Below, piece by piece: positions 17,814 to 26,365 of a stretch of DNA of 64,000 nt. Below the pieces are notes generated by a model. The model saw only the letters and a program-made list of their open reading frames with translations, was not told the DNA's origin and did no database searches. Both the position numbers and the translations under genes were made by a program. Source of the DNA: Natrarchaeobaculum aegyptiacum (GTDB lineage: Archaea; Halobacteriota; Halobacteria; Halobacteriales; Natrialbaceae). Where the stretch lies: the NCBI RefSeq assembly GCF_002156705.1, contig NZ_CP019893.1, forward strand, positions 3,782,001 through 3,846,000, written 5' to 3'. The first letter of the stretch is position 1. Each line of letters starts with the position of its first letter.

Positions 17814-19082
17814 TCATCCAACAATAATCGAGATACCGCCCGCTGAACTGACGATCAGCGGACCGATGAGCACACCCATGAGATGGACCCGTCTGGCGTG
17901 CATCCTGACCGGAACCATCCCCACACCTGCGGCGACGACGAAGACGACGATTCCCAGCGGCCCAGTAAAGAGGTACGAGAGCACGAGTAAGAGACCGATG
18001 ACGATCGCCGAAATCTTCCAGTACGTCACCCGACCGATCACCTCGAGGTAGACGTCGCCGACGACGATCACGAGGACGAACCCGACCGCGCCAGCGAGGA
18101 GGACACAGGCGAGCAAGACCGGCAACTCGAGTGGGATGCCAGCGCTCTCGAACGCGACCATCACGCCAGTACGTGGCTGGCCGATCGCGACGAGCGCGAA
18201 CAGCGCGAAAATCGTATTGGCGGTATCGACGCCACTCGTCGCGACGATGTAGCCCCGGTCACCCGAGCCGCCGGGAACGAACACGAGCACCGCGACGGCC
18301 GCGATCGCCGCCGAGATTCCCGGGATGTAGCCGACCACTGCACCAGCGAGCGACCCCGCCAGCGCCGTTCCGACGAGCAGTGGTCGAGAGAGCCGAATGT
18401 CGGTCCCCTGCTGGGGCGGAATGCCGCTCCCGAAGACGGCGTCGATCAACACCGGTGCCGCAAAGAGTCCGGCGAACAGCGGCGCGAGCATTCCACCGGC
18501 CTCGAGCGGCGCTTCCGGTGACAGGTCGAGCGTGGCAAGTCCAAGGGCCGCGGCGAGACAGAACGAACAGACTGCGCCGATTCGAGACTGGACGGAGCGT
18601 TCCGACGCGATCAGCGCGACGACGACCGTCGCGAGGACCAGCCAGAGATGCGCCCGCATCGTCGGATAGGCCGCGAGCACCGCCCACGTTACGGGGGCGG
18701 CGAGCGGCACGGCCACGAGGACCGCGAGCACACTTCCAAGTGCCGAGAGCCGGATCGCCTCGTAGCCTCGCCCCTCGAGAACCATCCGGTGGCCCGGCAA
18801 CGCCGTCACCGCCATCTCGGCGTCGGGAACGCCCAGCGCCATCGCCGGTACCGCGTTCACGAACGTGTGGACGACCCCCGCCGCGAGCATCGCACACCCG
18901 ACGAACAGGGGCGGGCCGGGGATCGAGACTGCGACACCCGCGAGCAACAGCGCGAAGTTGTTCGCGTGGAGCCCCGGCACGAGGCCACTTACGCTCCCGA
19001 GTGCCGCGCCAGCAAGCGTCCACGAGAGCAAAGAGATCGCGAGCCACGGGTCGAGCGATAACTCGAGTGACGGCAAGACCAT
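17814..19082 (-). CDS. TctA/DUF112-type membrane permease
   Basis: From the ATG at 19082 (MVLPSLEL) the protein has 422 residues and about 10-12 membrane segments. It contains two related halves, each with a glycine-proline loop: VSGLVPGLHANN near the start and VGYIPGISAAI in the second half, as in the large subunit of tripartite tricarboxylate transporters. No TctB or TctC gene is nearby, so it probably works alone, as TctA-like archaeal proteins do. It lies 66 bp upstream of the lactonase gene on the same strand; carboxylate uptake for that pathway is an inference. Confidence 0.8.
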   Translation of the reverse strand: MVLPSLELSLDPWLAISLLSWTLAGAALGSVSGLVPGLHANNFALLLAGVAVSIPGPPLFVGCAMLAAGVVHTFVNAVPAMALGVPDAEMAVTALPGHRMVLEGRGYEAIRLSALGSVLAVLVAVPLAAPVTWAVLAAYPTMRAHLWLVLATVVVALIASERSVQSRIGAVCSFCLAAALGLATLDLSPEAPLEAGGMLAPLFAGLFAAPVLIDAVFGSGIPPQQGTDIRLSRPLLVGTALAGSLAGAVVGYIPGISAAIAAVAVLVFVPGGSGDRGYIVATSGVDTANTIFALFALVAIGQPRTGVMVAFESAGIPLELPVLLACVLLAGAVGFVLVIVVGDVYLEVIGRVTYWKISAIVIGLLLVLSYLFTGPLGIVVFVVAAGVGMVPVRMHARRVHLMGVLIGPLIVSSAGGISIIVG

Positions 19083-19179
19083 CGGCCGTCCCTGCCGCCC
19101 GATCCAATTTAAACGCGCGGCCACAGGCTGACTCGAGTCTGGACCACTCACTCACCGTGCCGGTACGTTCATCACGTTA

Positions 19180-19193
19180 CGTGACTAGTCACG
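19180..19193. promoter_or_regulatory. Perfect 14-bp palindrome CGTGACTAGTCACG
   Basis: The palindrome ends 3 bp before the ATG at 19197 and lies between the divergent small membrane protein and TctA genes. A perfect 14-bp palindrome containing the rare CTAG is unlikely to be chance in GC-rich DNA and suits an operator that would block transcription or a leaderless start. The binding protein is unknown. Confidence 0.45.
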
Positions 19194-19196
19194 GCT

Positions 19197-19433
19197 ATGA
19201 CCAGTTCCGAGCACGGGCAGCCGAACCAGTCGGGAACCGGTGACCAGATTCTCCGGGGAATCCTCGTCGTCGGGATTCTCCTCGTGACTCCGTTAGTCGT
19301 CTGGCAATTTCTCGTGCCGATTACCCTCGCCCACCCGCTCGGTATCGTCGTCTCGAGCCTTCTGGTCGCCCTGATCGGTCTCGGTCTGTACACGATCGCA
19401 GAAGGCGAACTGCCGTCACTCGTTCGTCCGTAG
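19197..19433 (+). CDS. Small two-segment membrane protein
   Basis: This 78-residue protein has a hydrophilic N-terminus (1-17) and two hydrophobic stretches (about 19-41 and 46-69). No family is recognised. The ATG sits just after a perfect palindrome that may regulate it. It is divergent from the TctA permease and convergent with the ribosomal stalk operon. Confidence 0.6.
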   Translation: MTSSEHGQPNQSGTGDQILRGILVVGILLVTPLVVWQFLVPITLAHPLGIVVSSLLVALIGLGLYTIAEGELPSLVRP

Positions 19434-19530
19434 CGGGGCTTGCGTCCCGTCGATAGTTCTCGAACTCGAGAGCCGTGGTTGCCTCGCGTCAGCCCATCGG
19501 GACATAGCAGCCGCTCTTCGATACCGCCCA

Positions 19531-19537
19531 GAAAAAT
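19531..19537 (-). terminator. T-tract after the stalk operon
   Basis: The minus strand has a run of five T (GATTTTTC) about 30 bases past the P1 stop. Oligo-T runs at this position are usual archaeal terminators for strongly expressed ribosomal operons. Confidence 0.45.
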
Positions 19538-19564
19538 CGTGGTTGCAAACTCGTCGTCGCCGAC

Positions 19565-19903
19565 TTAGCCGAAGAGCTCGCCGAGGCCCTCGCCACCGGC
19601 GTCGTCGTCTTCGTCCTCGTCGTCGTCTTCCTCGTCGTCCGTGGTGTCCGGAACGTCGGACTCGCCTTCGTCGTCGCCAGCCTCAGCAGCGGCAGCACCG
19701 CCAGCGGCAGCGCCCGCGGCGGGAACGGCAGCGGCCTCGGAGACGGCCTCGTCGATGTCGACGTCCTCGAGTGCGGCGACGAGCGCCTTCACGCGGGACT
19801 CTTCGACGTCGACGCCGGCAGCGTCGAGCACGTCCGTCAGGTTGTCTTCGTTGATCTCTTCGCCCGTTTCGTTCAGGATGAGTGCAGCGTATACGTATTC
19901 CAT
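19565..19903 (-). CDS. rpl12: Ribosomal protein P1 (archaeal L12)
   Basis: The 112-residue stalk protein has the helical dimerisation domain ([37 protein letters not shown]), an Ala/Gly/Pro hinge near 60-75, an extremely acidic stretch and the conserved tail [10 protein letters not shown] that contacts elongation factors. It ends the L1-L10-P1 operon. The start follows the L10 stop by 21 bp. Tail DNA is identical to that of L10 over 35 bases. Confidence 0.96.
   Translation of the reverse strand: MEYVYAALILNETGEEINEDNLTDVLDAAGVDVEESRVKALVAALEDVDIDEAVSEAAAVPAAGAAAGGAAAAEAGDDEGESDVPDTTDDEEDDDEDEDDDAGGEGLGELFG
19581..19615 (-). repeat. 35-bp exact direct repeat, copy 1 (P1 tail)
   Basis: Bases 19581-19615 are identical to 19941-19975. 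Both encode the acidic [10 protein letters not shown] part of the stalk C-terminus. Exact identity at synonymous positions suggests recent gene conversion or shared codon choice under strong selection. Confidence 0.75.
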
Positions 19904-19924
19904 TGTTGTATCCTCCAGTTGTGA

Positions 19925-20968
19925 TTAGCCGAACATCGCACCGAGGCCCTCGCCACCGGCGTCGTCGTCTTCGTCGTCATCGTCGTCGACGTCGGTGTCG
20001 GCGTCTGCCTCGGCGTCGTCTTGGTCGTCAGCCGATTCGTCCTCGCCCTCGTCGGCCGCCGCTGGCGCAGCGGGTGCTTCGACGCCCTGCAGTTCCTCGG
20101 GCAGGGCCTCCTCGTCGTCGATCTGGGCCGCGAGCGCACGCAGCTGTGCGTCGGCCTTGCTGACGAGGTCGGGCATAAGGTCTTCGTCCTCGATGGCGGC
20201 GTGCAGGCCGAGGCTCTTGGCCTCGCCCGTCGCCTTGGCGATGAGCGTTGGTGCCGTCGCCTCGGTCGGGAACACCGCGTTGACCGAGAGGTTCTGTGCG
20301 TAGGCGGCAGCCGTCTGCACGTCGCTCTCGTAGGCCTCGACGTCGATGTCGAGATCCTCGGGGCCGAACTCGACGCCGTCGGCGACGACGGCACGCAGGT
20401 CGAGCCCGACTTCCTTGGGCTCGATTCCGAGTTCGTTGAGTACGTTCGCCAGGTCCGCAGAGACTTCCTCGCCGGCCGAAAGGACCGTCGAGTCCTCCAT
20501 GACCTGAATCGAACCGTCTTCGATCCGGGCGTTCGCACCGATGCCCTGAAGTTCGCCGACGAAGGGACCCGGGTCGACACCGGTGTCACCCTCGGGGATG
20601 ACGATGTCGTTGGGGGCGACTTCGCCCTCGTTGATCGGCGCGGGCGTCTTCGACGCCTCGAGTTCCTTGTACAGCGAGAACGGGTTCTCGTTCGTGCCGA
20701 TGATGCCGACCTGGCCCTCGATCTCTTCGACGAGGTCGCCGAGGCCGACTTCCTCGAGTGCGCGAACCTGCAGGGTGTTGCGGCTGACGCGCAACTCGGC
20801 GGTGCCGTAGAGCTCGCGTCGCATGTCCTGCAGCTGCTTGCTCGGGATGCCGGCGATGCCGACGATGCCGACGCTCTCGTAGCTCTCGATGAGGTCGGCG
20901 AGTTCGTCGACTTCCTCTTTCTTCCACTGGGGAAGGTTCTCGGTCTTGCGTTCAGCTTCTGCGCTCAC
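19925..20968 (-). CDS. rpl10: Ribosomal protein L10 (P0), stalk base
   Basis: The 347-residue archaeal-length L10/P0 anchors P1 dimers on 23S rRNA. The N-terminal RNA-binding domain ([22 protein letters not shown]...[13 protein letters not shown]) is followed by the archaeal insertion domain (about 110-200), helical P1-binding spines, and an acidic tail ending [10 protein letters not shown] like P1. It begins 1 bp after the L1 stop. Order L1-L10-P1 is the conserved archaeal stalk operon. Confidence 0.96.
   Translation of the reverse strand: MSAEAERKTENLPQWKKEEVDELADLIESYESVGIVGIAGIPSKQLQDMRRELYGTAELRVSRNTLQVRALEEVGLGDLVEEIEGQVGIIGTNENPFSLYKELEASKTPAPINEGEVAPNDIVIPEGDTGVDPGPFVGELQGIGANARIEDGSIQVMEDSTVLSAGEEVSADLANVLNELGIEPKEVGLDLRAVVADGVEFGPEDLDIDVEAYESDVQTAAAYAQNLSVNAVFPTEATAPTLIAKATGEAKSLGLHAAIEDEDLMPDLVSKADAQLRALAAQIDDEEALPEELQGVEAPAAPAAADEGEDESADDQDDAEADADTDVDDDDDEDDDAGGEGLGAMFG
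19941..19975 (-). repeat. 35-bp exact direct repeat, copy 2 (L10 tail)
   Basis: Identical to bases 19581-19615 in the P1 gene; the two copies lie 360 bp apart in the same orientation and encode the same factor-binding tail. Confidence 0.75.
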
Positions 20969-20969
20969 G

Positions 20970-21602
20970 TTAGACCACCTCTACGGACGGGCCCATCGTC
21001 GTCTTGACGAAGACGCCGTCGATGTTCTGTGGCCCCTTCTCGAGGTCGGCGTGCAGGCGACGCAGGATGACGTCGATGTTGTCGGCGATCTCTTCAGCCG
21101 ACATGTCTTCGGCACCGACGCGCGTGTGGAAGGTGCGTCGGTCACCGGAGCGAATCTGCACGGTGTTTTTCAGTCGGTTGACGGTCTCGACGACGTCGTC
21201 GTCGGGTGCAAGCGGATCCGGCATCTTCCCTCGTGGACCGAGGATGGTACCGAGATGCCGGGCGATGTCTTGCATCATCGCCTCCTCGGCGATGAAGAAG
21301 TCGGTCTCGTCGGCGAGGTCTTTGGCCTCGTCGTCTTCCAGGTCGGCGACGTCGTCTTCCGAGAGGACCTGATCTGCAGCCTCTTCGGCGCGGACGGCGG
21401 TCTCACCCTCCGCGATGACGACGATCTGGGTCTCCTGTCCGGTGCCGGACGGGAGAACCACCGACTCGTCAACACGATTCGACGGTTCGTTCAAATCAAG
21501 GTCGCGCAAGTTTATCGCGAGGTCGACCGTCTCGGTGAAGTTCCGATCGGGTGCGTCCTCGAGTGCGCGAGCCACTGCGGTTTCGATATCCGAATCTGCC
21601 AT
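20970..21602 (-). CDS. rpl1: Ribosomal protein L1
   Basis: The 210-residue L1 binds 23S rRNA at the L1 stalk. It shows the usual [17 protein letters not shown] start, the second domain with [10 protein letters not shown] and the C-terminal [10 protein letters not shown]. An exact Shine-Dalgarno GGAGGTGA lies 4 bases before the ATG at 21602, unusual for this leaderless-rich genome. It is the first gene of the operon. L11 is not upstream, where some archaea keep it. L1 in several archaea represses its own mRNA; the structured leader here is compatible with that. Confidence 0.95.
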   Translation of the reverse strand: MADSDIETAVARALEDAPDRNFTETVDLAINLRDLDLNEPSNRVDESVVLPSGTGQETQIVVIAEGETAVRAEEAADQVLSEDDVADLEDDEAKDLADETDFFIAEEAMMQDIARHLGTILGPRGKMPDPLAPDDDVVETVNRLKNTVQIRSGDRRTFHTRVGAEDMSAEEIADNIDVILRRLHADLEKGPQNIDGVFVKTTMGPSVEVV

Positions 21603-21697
21603 CGTTCACCTCCGTAGTACGCAGGAGTGCTCCTACGGGTCAGTGAAACAGGCTAGGCCTGTCTCTGTTGAACGAAGTGTCATGGCGAACTTAAACC
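21603..21697 (-). promoter_or_regulatory. Promoter and structured leader of the L1 operon
   Basis: A TATA-like GTTTAAG lies at 21689-21696 on the minus strand, which predicts a leader of about 65 bases. The leader holds a perfect 6-bp hairpin (ACAGGC/GCCTGT, 21648-21662), a second hairpin (AGGAG/CTCCT, 21623-21634) and the Shine-Dalgarno. Autogenous control by L1 binding to its mRNA is known for archaeal L1 operons, so this is the candidate site. Confidence 0.5.
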
Positions 21698-21857
21698 CGT
21701 CGAACTGGTTTCCTGACGGGCCTCGTGGGAGGTTTGCACACGTCCAGTGGTTCCACCCATATCCGGGCACTCGAGAGACCCGGTGGGGACAAAACCGACG
21801 GTAATTCTACACGATAGACCGAAAATACTATCGTCGACGGTCGTGAAGCAATGAACA

Positions 21858-22460
21858 ATGGGGCCAACACGCTTTTATCCGATCAGTGAATCGACCGGCG
21901 GGGGTGGATCGATCGTCGCGAGTACCGGCTGGATCGACCTCTACACGGCGCTCGCGCCGCTCGAGCGAGCGGGCATCCAGTTCGCGCTGGTGCTCGTCCT
22001 CGCCGCAGTGGTCGTCGGAATGATTCCGGGGTTCGGGACGAAGGCCGTCACGAAGAGCCACAGGAGTCCGGTCATCTCGGTCTGTATCGGGACGCCAGCC
22101 CTGCTGGTCGTCCTCGGTCTCGCGAGCACGGGCTATCTCATCCTCGACTCCGCGCTCGGGGCGTTCTTCGGCGTCCTGTTCTTCCTGCTCGGGGTCCTCG
22201 TCGTTCCGGTCGGGACGATGGTCGGGCTGGTCGCAATCGGTCGGTCGATCGCGGCCCGCCTCGGCCGAGACGGCATCGGGAGCGCCGTCGTCGTCGCCGC
22301 TCTCTGCGGGGGACTCGCCGGGGTCTCGCTCCCGGCGACGCTCGCCGTCTTCTCCCTCGCGGCGGTCGTCGGCACCGGTGCGAGCATCCGGATCCTCTTC
22401 GGAGCCGGCGGCGTCACGAGTCCAGACGAACGAACCGTTCCACCGGCGAACAAGGTCTGA
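21858..22460 (+). CDS. Multi-span membrane protein of unknown function
   Basis: The 200-residue protein has about five hydrophobic segments (near 37-54, 72-90, 94-125, 140-165, 168-185) joined by short loops with Gly and Arg. The N-terminus (PISESTGGGGSIVAS) is polar. No catalytic motif is seen and no family is named with confidence. The gene stands alone, divergent from the ribosomal operon and 91 bp before the LUD genes on the same strand. Confidence 0.65.
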   Translation: MGPTRFYPISESTGGGGSIVASTGWIDLYTALAPLERAGIQFALVLVLAAVVVGMIPGFGTKAVTKSHRSPVISVCIGTPALLVVLGLASTGYLILDSALGAFFGVLFFLLGVLVVPVGTMVGLVAIGRSIAARLGRDGIGSAVVVAALCGGLAGVSLPATLAVFSLAAVVGTGASIRILFGAGGVTSPDERTVPPANKV

Positions 22461-22551
22461 CCGACGACGGCCGTCGGGCCCACGGAGACGACCGAGTTCG
22501 CCGGCAGCGGTCCCGACACTATCATGACCGTCCGGCCGAATGTGACACGGG

Positions 22552-23058
22552 ATGACGACCGACACAGTCGGCCGCTTCGAACGTGCACTCGAGGACCTGC
22601 AGGTCTCGGTTGCGCACGTGCAGGCGACCGACGCCACCGACGCGATCGAATCGGCACTCGAGGGTCCAGCCGTCGGGGTTGAACTACCGTTCGAGGGCGT
22701 CTCGCTCCCTGACCGCGTCGAGACGGCACCGACGGCCGGCGACCTCGTCGACGCGACCACCGGCGTGACACCCGCACGGTTCGCTATCGCCGAGTACGGA
22801 ACCGTGGCGATCGAGTCGGCACCCGAGGGGGACGAACCCGTCGCGCTCTACCCCCAGCGACACGTCGCAGTCGTCGCCGAAAGCGACGTCGTCCCCGACC
22901 TCGGTGCCGGATTCGACCGCCTCGAAGCGGCGTTCACCGCCGGCGACGACAGCATCGTCTTCGCGACCGGCCGGAGTTCGACCGCGGACATGGGTGGACT
23001 GGTCGAGGGCGTCCACGGACCGGGAGAGGTGCACGTGATCGTCCTGGAGGATCGGTAG
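22552..23058 (+). CDS. LUD-domain protein, LutC-like
   Basis: The 168-residue protein carries one LUD domain: ATTGVTPARFAIAEYGTVAI, ALYPQRHVAVV, and the closing TGRSSTADM...VHGPGEVHVIVL. LutC is the third subunit of the LutABC lactate oxidation complex. One base separates its stop from the next gene, a LutB-LutA fusion, so both belong to one operon. Role in lactate use is inferred from the family. Confidence 0.88.
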   Translation: MTTDTVGRFERALEDLQVSVAHVQATDATDAIESALEGPAVGVELPFEGVSLPDRVETAPTAGDLVDATTGVTPARFAIAEYGTVAIESAPEGDEPVALYPQRHVAVVAESDVVPDLGAGFDRLEAAFTAGDDSIVFATGRSSTADMGGLVEGVHGPGEVHVIVLEDR

Positions 23059-23059
23059 C

Positions 23060-25447
23060 ATGGCCGAACGCGTCGACAACGGGACTCGTTCCGAACCGGC
23101 GTCACAAGCCGACACTCGAGAGGCGACCGCCGCCAGACTCCGCTACCTGATGGAGACCGAGGGGAATGCAATCTATCCCATGGCCAGCGGCTCGAACGTC
23201 CGACGAGCCCAGACCTACGCCGAAACCGACGATATCGAGCAGTTACGCGCCGAGGCCCGTGCGATCAAGGAAGATGCCATCGACCGGCTGCCGGAACTGC
23301 TCGAGACCGTCCGCGAAGCCGTCGAGAAAAACGGTGGGACGGTGTACGTCGCTGACGACGCCGCTGACGCGAACGCCTACGTCGCAGCCGTCGTCGAGGA
23401 GGCTGCAGGTGGCTCAAACGAGCGCGCTACCGCGGCCAGCCACCCGAGCGGCGACGACCCCACCGTCGTCAAATCCAAGTCGATGACGACCGAGGAAATC
23501 GACCTCAACGACACCCTCGAGGCCCGCGGTGCCGACGTCTACGAGACCGACCTCGGCGAGTGGGTGATCCAGCTCGCCGACGACTCGCCCTCCCACATCG
23601 TCGGCCCGGCGATGCACCTCTCCCGGGAAGAGATCGCAGCCCTGCTCGAAGCGGAGTTCGACCTCGCCGAGCCACTCGAGACCGCCGCGGAACTGACCCG
23701 GTTCGCCCGGGACTACCTCGGCGAGAAGATCCGGGAGGCCGACGTGGGGATCACCGGCGCGAACTTCGTCGTCGCCGAGACGGGGACGATCACGCTCGTG
23801 ACGAACGAGGGCAACGCCCGGAAGTGCGCGGTCACTCCCGACACGCACGTCGCCGTCGCAGGCGTCGAGAAACTGATCCCCCGACTCCGGGACCTCGAAC
23901 CCTTCGTCGACATCATCGCCAAGAGCGCGACCGGGCAGTCGATCTCCCAGTACGTGACGATGCTCTCGCCGCCGACCGATTCGCCGACGCTCGACTTTGC
24001 CGACGACACACCGCTTGCGGGCGAGACCGATGCGGCAGATCCGACAGCAGACACTGGCGACGCGACGGACGAGACCGACCCATCGGGCGACCGTGAGTTC
24101 CACCTCGTGCTCCTCGACAACGGACGAATGGATATGCGCGCGGACGACCAGCTACGCGAGACCCTGTACTGCATCCGCTGTGGTGCCTGCTCGAACTCGT
24201 GTGCGAACTTCCAGTCGGTCGGCGGCCACGGCTTCGGTGGCGAGACCTACTCCGGTGGCATCGCCACCGGCTGGGAAGCCGGCCTCGCAGACCACGACGC
24301 AGCCGAGTTCAACGACCTCTGTACCGGCTGTACCCGCTGCGTCGACGCCTGCCCAGTGCAGATCGACATCCCGTGGATCAACACCGTGGTTCGGGATCGG
24401 CTCAACCGCGGCGAGGAACCCGCCCACCTCGACTCGCTCGTCGAGGGACTGACGCCCGACGAGGAACCGAGCGGGCTCGACCCCGGAAAGCGCTTCTTCG
24501 GTAACATTGGCACCGCTGCCAGACTCGCCAGCGCGACCGCCCCGGTCTCGAACTGGATCGCCGACGCCGAACCGATCAGAGCGCTGCTCGAGCGCACCCT
24601 CGGGATCGACCGGCGGCGCAACCTCCCGACTTTCAGGCGAGAGACGCTCGTCGACTGGTTCGAGAGCCGCGGCGGCACCGAGGCCTCGAGATATCGCGCC
24701 GAGCGCGCACGCAAACGATTCGACGAGGTCCCGGACAGCCTCGAGCGCGAGGCCGTCCTCTACGCCGACGTCTACACGAACCACGTCGACGTCGATCGTG
24801 GGAAAGCCGCGGTTCGAACGCTCGAGGCGCTGGGCGTTCCGGTACAGGTCCCGAACCTCCCCGAGAGCGGCCGCGCACCGCTCTCACAGGGGATGATCGC
24901 CACGGCCGATCGGCAGGCGAGCCGCCTCTACGCCGCGGTTGCCGAAGACCTCGACGCCGGCCGAGACCTCGTCGTGATCGAACCCTCCGACCTCGCGGCG
25001 TTCCAGCGCGAGTACGAACGACTCCTCCCCGAACGCTCGTTCGAAACCCTCTCGGAGAACAGCTACGACCTCTGTGCGTACGTCTTCGGGCTGCTCGAGC
25101 ACGGCGCAGACCCGTCAGTGCTCCGAAACGGATCGGGAGAGGAGCCGATCACCTACCACTCTCACTGCCAGCAGCGAACGCTCGGGCTCGAGGCCCAGAC
25201 GGTCGCGTTGCTCGAACGCTGTGGCTATGCCCCCCGGACCACCGAGGCCGAGTGCTGTGGGATGGCCGGCAGCTTCGGCTACAAACGCGAGTACTACGAG
25301 GTGAGCGTCGACGTCGGCCAGCGGCTCACCAGCGAAATCGATGCTGACGACCCGGTCGTGGCCACCGGCACATCGTGTGGCGACCAGCTCGAGTCCCTAC
25401 TCGAGCGACCCGTTCCGCACCCGCTCGAGGTACTCGCACCGCGGTAA
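23060..25447 (+). CDS. LutB-LutA fusion: LUD, two 4Fe-4S clusters and CCG domain
   Basis: The 795-residue protein joins what are two proteins in Bacillus. Residues about 60-330 are the LUD domain of LutB. A ferredoxin-like unit follows, with C371-x2-C374-x2-C377-x3-C381 and C421-x2-C424-x2-C427-x3-C431-P, giving two 4Fe-4S clusters. The C-terminal 320 residues resemble LutA/HdrB-type CCG domains, with HCQQRTLG and AECCGMAGSFGYKREYYEVS. The protein probably passes electrons from lactate or a related hydroxyacid to a carrier. No permease or regulator gene lies beside it. Confidence 0.88.
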   Translation: MAERVDNGTRSEPASQADTREATAARLRYLMETEGNAIYPMASGSNVRRAQTYAETDDIEQLRAEARAIKEDAIDRLPELLETVREAVEKNGGTVYVADDAADANAYVAAVVEEAAGGSNERATAASHPSGDDPTVVKSKSMTTEEIDLNDTLEARGADVYETDLGEWVIQLADDSPSHIVGPAMHLSREEIAALLEAEFDLAEPLETAAELTRFARDYLGEKIREADVGITGANFVVAETGTITLVTNEGNARKCAVTPDTHVAVAGVEKLIPRLRDLEPFVDIIAKSATGQSISQYVTMLSPPTDSPTLDFADDTPLAGETDAADPTADTGDATDETDPSGDREFHLVLLDNGRMDMRADDQLRETLYCIRCGACSNSCANFQSVGGHGFGGETYSGGIATGWEAGLADHDAAEFNDLCTGCTRCVDACPVQIDIPWINTVVRDRLNRGEEPAHLDSLVEGLTPDEEPSGLDPGKRFFGNIGTAARLASATAPVSNWIADAEPIRALLERTLGIDRRRNLPTFRRETLVDWFESRGGTEASRYRAERARKRFDEVPDSLEREAVLYADVYTNHVDVDRGKAAVRTLEALGVPVQVPNLPESGRAPLSQGMIATADRQASRLYAAVAEDLDAGRDLVVIEPSDLAAFQREYERLLPERSFETLSENSYDLCAYVFGLLEHGADPSVLRNGSGEEPITYHSHCQQRTLGLEAQTVALLERCGYAPRTTEAECCGMAGSFGYKREYYEVSVDVGQRLTSEIDADDPVVATGTSCGDQLESLLERPVPHPLEVLAPR

Positions 25448-25579
25448 CAGGTGCGGAAACGAGGGCAACGCCGAACGGTGTACCCGCTATTCGAGGAAGA
25501 CCGATCAGAAGCAACCCCCGAGAACGATTCACTGACACCCTTGGAAGCAGATACTCACCGAACGAGTCCGAAAATGGAA

Positions 25580-25861
25580 TTACTCATCGAACAGGTCGTC
25601 GACCGCTTCGCGTGCCGCCAGCGCGGCGTCGTCGGCGACCTGCTCAGGGTCGATGCCTGCTCCGTCCTCGTCGTCGCCCTCGAGTGTCGGCGCGTTGAGG
25701 TAGACGTCGACCTCGAGGATGCCCTCCTCGAAGGTGACGGTGACGTCGAGGTCGCGGACGTCGGACTGCTTGTACCGCGAGAAGACCAGTCCTTCGGCGA
25801 CCTCGGCTGCGGTCTGGACGACCTCCTCGTCGGCTGGTTCGTCGCTCGTCATCGTGCTCAT
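25580..25861 (-). CDS. DUF3194 family protein
   Basis: The 93-residue protein (alternative start at 25852) has the pattern AAEVAEGLVFSRYKQSDVRDLDVTVTFEEGILEVDVYL. DUF3194 genes in archaea commonly sit directly after prefoldin beta, as here with a 13-bp gap. Function is unknown; the tight linkage suggests a role near protein folding or ribosome production. Confidence 0.82.
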   Translation of the reverse strand: MSTMTSDEPADEEVVQTAAEVAEGLVFSRYKQSDVRDLDVTVTFEEGILEVDVYLNAPTLEGDDEDGAGIDPEQVADDAALAAREAVDDLFDE

Positions 25862-25874
25862 CGCTCCGCGTCGA

Positions 25875-26270
25875 TCAGGCACCGCCCGGGCCACCGGGGC
25901 CTGCGGGGCCGCCCATGCCGCCGCCCATGCCACCGAGGAGGTTCTCGAGTTCGTCCTGCAGGCCTTCGAACTGCTGCTGGACGCGCTCTTCCTGTTTCTC
26001 GAGCGTCTCGAGACGGATCTCGAGGGAGTCGACGGTGTCCTCGAGGTCGTCTTCGGCCTCGTCGTACTCGGTCTCGACGAGAAGTTCGCCGACGTTGCGG
26101 TACATCGTCGTGTCCTCGTCGATCTCCTCGAGTTCCTCGAGGGCGTTTTCGGCTTCGGTGAGCCGCGATTCGGCCTCCTGTTTCTGGATGGCGACCGTCT
26201 GGGCGGTCTCCTGAAGGTCCTGAAGCTGCTCGATTTTCTCCTGTGCTTCTGGCGGCAGGTTTCCTTGCAT
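25875..26270 (-). CDS. pfdB: Prefoldin subunit beta
   Basis: The 131-residue subunit has two long coiled-coil helices ([20 protein letters not shown] and the C-terminal [22 protein letters not shown]) around a beta hairpin ([18 protein letters not shown]), as in the four-beta, two-alpha archaeal jellyfish chaperone that hands unfolded proteins to the thermosome. A flexible Gly/Met/Pro tail (GGMGGGMGG) follows. It lies in the eL43-RpoP-Pcc1 cluster, from which the MFS gene separates it. Confidence 0.95.
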   Translation of the reverse strand: MQGNLPPEAQEKIEQLQDLQETAQTVAIQKQEAESRLTEAENALEELEEIDEDTTMYRNVGELLVETEYDEAEDDLEDTVDSLEIRLETLEKQEERVQQQFEGLQDELENLLGGMGGGMGGPAGPGGPGGA

Positions 26271-26365
26271 ACATCGACCGTCGCCCTCCGGACGGAAAAA
26301 GACACGCTTTCGTTCGGATCACCGACCGGACTCGAGGGCGTCCGCGCCGCTCAGAACGGCAGAGG

